A stretch of DNA of 6,849 nt from Dehalococcoidia bacterium (GTDB lineage Bacteria > Chloroflexota > Dehalococcoidia > SAR202 > UBA11138), in NCBI GenBank assembly GCA_012270665.1, contig JAAXHY010000474.1, forward strand, positions 1 to 6,849, read 5' to 3'. Below are positions 6,335-6,849 of this stretch, piece after piece (position 1 is the stretch's first letter; each line of letters begins with the position of its first letter). Under the pieces are notes generated by a model. The model had not been told where the DNA came from and made no database searches. It saw only the letters and a program-made list of their open reading frames with translations. The translations under genes were made by a program, and so were the position numbers.

Positions 6335-6360
6335 GTGCATTGGGAGCTGAGGTTGCGTGA
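6277..6360 (+). CDS. Possible 27-residue micro-ORF coupled to the PrgI-like gene (doubtful)
   Basis: This ORF begins MDTNTAAQAVPGVPLARPV and its TGA overlaps the GTG start of the next gene as GTGA, which would allow coupled translation. There is no good ribosome-binding site before its ATG, and the codon before that ATG is an in-frame TAG. The sequence is Ala/Val/Pro-rich with no recognisable motif. It may be a leader peptide, or chance. Confidence 0.2.
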   Translation: MDTNTAAQAVPGVPLARPVSALGAEVA

Positions 6361-6849
6361 CGACTGAGCGAGACGACAGGGATGCGTGGCGCACACATGA
6401 GGTGCCGACATTTACGCAGGCAGAAGATACGTGGCTCTTTGGGCTAACGGCTAAACAGTTGCTAGGCGTGGTGATCGCCGTTGTGCTCGCTTACGTAGTT
6501 TTCCAATTCGCTCCGCTGTGGTTTCTGCCCTTTATGGTGCGAATAGGTATAGGCGCGGTCATCGGCGCGCTTGCGGCGGGATCAGTGGCCATCAGGCCCG
6601 GCGGTCGCTCTATGTTCGGGATCATAAGGGAGTATCTCTCCTTCCGCTTTGGTGCGCGCTACCACGTGAATGAGGTCAGGGACTTGATTAGAAGACGGCC
6701 AATGGAGCAGCCTCGGCGCAGACGAAGGCGGCGCGGGAGGCATCTAAGACTGTCTGTGCCACTTCCCGGGCGGACGGTCTCGTTTCAGCTCAGGCTACCT
6801 TTCGGGCGGGACGGCGGGAACGCAACTGCCGGTATGTTGCTACTAATTG
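6357..6849 (+). CDS. PrgI/VirB3-like type IV secretion inner-membrane protein (3' partial)
   Basis: The GTG at 6357 is the first start after an in-frame TGA (6348), with GGGAG about ten bases upstream; 164 residues are visible. Near the N-terminus HEVPTFTQAEDTWLFGLTAK followed by QLL matches the PrgI-family pattern: a Val-Pro element, an acidic segment, then Gly-Leu-Thr-x-x-Gln-Leu leading into the first helix. Two helices (about 34-52 and 56-78) form the hairpin seen in PrgI/VirB3 proteins, which work with the VirB4 ATPase in the inner membrane. After the hairpin comes a basic cytoplasmic tail with seven consecutive arginines (about 120-126). The tail is longer than in most PrgI proteins and the gene continues past the window, so an extra domain or fusion is possible. 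A VirB4 gene would be expected next, but this is inference. Confidence 0.7.
   Translation, partial: MTTERDDRDAWRTHEVPTFTQAEDTWLFGLTAKQLLGVVIAVVLAYVVFQFAPLWFLPFMVRIGIGAVIGALAAGSVAIRPGGRSMFGIIREYLSFRFGARYHVNEVRDLIRRRPMEQPRRRRRRRGRHLRLSVPLPGRTVSFQLRLPFGRDGGNATAGMLLLI

Overview
The window looks like part of a type IV secretion / conjugation gene cluster, such as an integrative conjugative element or conjugative plasmid. All convincing genes lie on the + strand and are closely packed. GC content is high, yet AGG/AGA (Arg) and ATA (Ile) codons are common. The extended membrane proteins resemble transfer systems of monoderm-type bacteria more than the classical Agrobacterium VirB set. A Chloroflexota (Dehalococcoidia/SAR202-like) host would fit, but that is a guess from codon style and gene content. 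No taxonomic marker gene is present.

Bases 1-4137 hold a very large VirB6/TrbL-type polytopic membrane protein whose true start lies upstream of the window. It has a big N-terminal region with an EF-hand-like calcium loop, then a VirB6/TrbL membrane core, a Gly/Ala-rich linker, and a C-terminal third made of about six degenerate tandem repeats and a charged tail. A 91-base spacer follows, with an unusually strong Shine-Dalgarno sequence that has no obvious gene after it.

Bases 4229-6221 hold a run of small membrane proteins. Two are pilin-like (VirB2/TrbC-type: helix, basic loop, helix). Between them lie a four-cysteine zinc-ribbon microprotein and a 45-residue single-helix protein in the same frame, separated only by a TGA and 15 sense codons. 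A single-helix protein follows the second pilin. The two pilin-like proteins and this last protein all end in the same small module: Cys, a Gly-Trp-x-Trp core, and a second Cys. By the positive-inside rule all three modules would lie outside the membrane. This shared module is the most interesting observation in the window.

Bases 6218-6360 carry two doubtful overlapping micro-ORFs. From 6357 a PrgI/VirB3-like protein begins and runs off the 3' end. In many such systems the VirB4 ATPase gene follows PrgI, so it may lie just outside the window.

Inferred working model: the VirB6-like protein and the PrgI-like protein form the inner-membrane translocation channel. The pilin-like proteins and the single-helix protein expose related disulfide-capable tips at the cell surface. 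No relaxase, coupling protein, VirB4, promoter, terminator, tRNA, CRISPR or insertion sequence was recognised.
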